Shown piece after piece: positions 5,647 to 5,818 of a DNA stretch of 5,818 nucleotides; the stretch's first letter is position 1; every line of letters begins with the position of its first letter. The stretch is from a bacterium (lineage in GTDB: Bacteria; Actinomycetota; Acidimicrobiia; Acidimicrobiales; CATQHL01). Both the position numbers and the translations under genes were made by a program. Below the pieces are notes generated by a model that saw only the letters and a list, made by a program, of their open reading frames with translations, was not told the DNA's origin and did not search any database. The stretch covers positions 1 through 5,818 of the forward strand of contig JAPONU010000281.1 in NCBI GenBank assembly GCA_026713745.1, given 5' to 3'.

Positions 5647-5818
5647 CTACTGCAGAAGTACGCCGACCACACCCGAGCGCCGCGGCGGGCCCTCACCGGA
5701 CGCCGTCGGCGGCTCATACACCGCAACGAACCCACCCACCGCCGACACCCCCACCACATCGGAATCCCAGCACACCACCGCCCCCTCGGCGCGGGTCGCC
5801 GGATGAACCCGCATCACC
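5647..5818 (-). CDS. 3' end of an unrecognised gene (partial, runs off the right edge)
   Basis: The minus-strand frame is open from the window edge (first full codon 5815-5817) to TAG at 5647-5649, 56 sense codons. By hand count 45 of 56 codons end in G or C, and the second position is much poorer in G+C, the usual signature of real coding sequence in a high-GC genome. The peptide contains 'HPATRAEGAVVCWDSD', then a Val/Gly-rich stretch, then 'YEPPTASGEGPPRRSG', and ends in Leu-Leu-Gln. It may be the tail of a longer protein; a short protein starting at ATG 5812-5814 is less likely. No family is recognised. It precedes the giant gene on the same strand, 259 bp away. Confidence 0.5.
   Translation of the reverse strand, partial: VMRVHPATRAEGAVVCWDSDVVGVSAVGGFVAVYEPPTASGEGPPRRSGVVGVLLQ

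Noticed and set aside
5444..5806. 120-codon + strand frame starting inside the palindrome
   Set aside because: It has no ribosome binding site, spans the AT-rich leader and the GC hairpin, and lies antisense to the better-supported coding tail at 5647-5818. Its low-complexity Thr/Pro content looks like non-coding read-through.

Overview
This window is essentially one very large gene on the minus strand. Positions 270-5387 encode a 1705-residue exported protein, and a fragment of a same-strand gene sits at each edge. Overall base composition is high in G+C, codons are strongly G- or C-ending, the start is GTG with a clean AGGAG ribosome binding site, and the domain mix is secreted Ig-like repeats plus a snapalysin-like metalloprotease. 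Together these suggest a high-GC actinobacterium (Actinomycetota). No marker gene fixes the lineage, so this is an inference from style and not an identification.

Layout from right to left, which is the direction of transcription. Positions 5647-5818 hold the 3' end of an unrecognised minus-strand gene, followed by a GC-rich palindrome at 5602-5617 that could act as a hairpin. Positions 5388-5646 are intergenic and include a distinctly AT-richer stretch (about 5440-5535) that probably carries the promoter of the big gene, with a perfect 12-bp palindrome at 5439-5450. The big gene follows. Its protein reads: signal peptide (residues 1-35), cadherin/Ig-like domain (40-152), Thr/Pro linker with 13 consecutive Thr (157-190), three tandem Ig-like repeats (191-456), a fourth divergent beta-sandwich (458-571), an unassigned segment (574-714), a metzincin protease domain with an HExxHxxGxxD zinc site (715-884), an unassigned segment (885-1022), a fibronectin type III-like domain (1023-1132), a Pro-rich linker (1137-1189), and a 510-residue C-terminal array of 17 two-cysteine units (1190-1700). 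There is no C-terminal membrane anchor or LPXTG-type sorting motif. After the stop comes a 164-bp spacer, and then a possible start of another minus-strand gene (1-105) whose first residues look like a basic N-terminus leading into a membrane segment or signal anchor.

The part most worth attention is the C-terminal cysteine array. Its 34 cysteines form 17 pairs. The distance from the second cysteine of one pair to the first of the next is exactly 16 residues in 12 of 16 gaps (13-14 in the others), while the distance inside a pair varies from 11 to 25. Five neighbouring units have been homogenised at DNA level into an 81/84-bp tandem repeat. A plausible reading, which is inference, is a secreted adhesive protease: Ig-like stalk, catalytic middle, and a long disulfide-stapled tail for binding or retention. 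No RNA gene, CRISPR array, insertion sequence or integration site was found.
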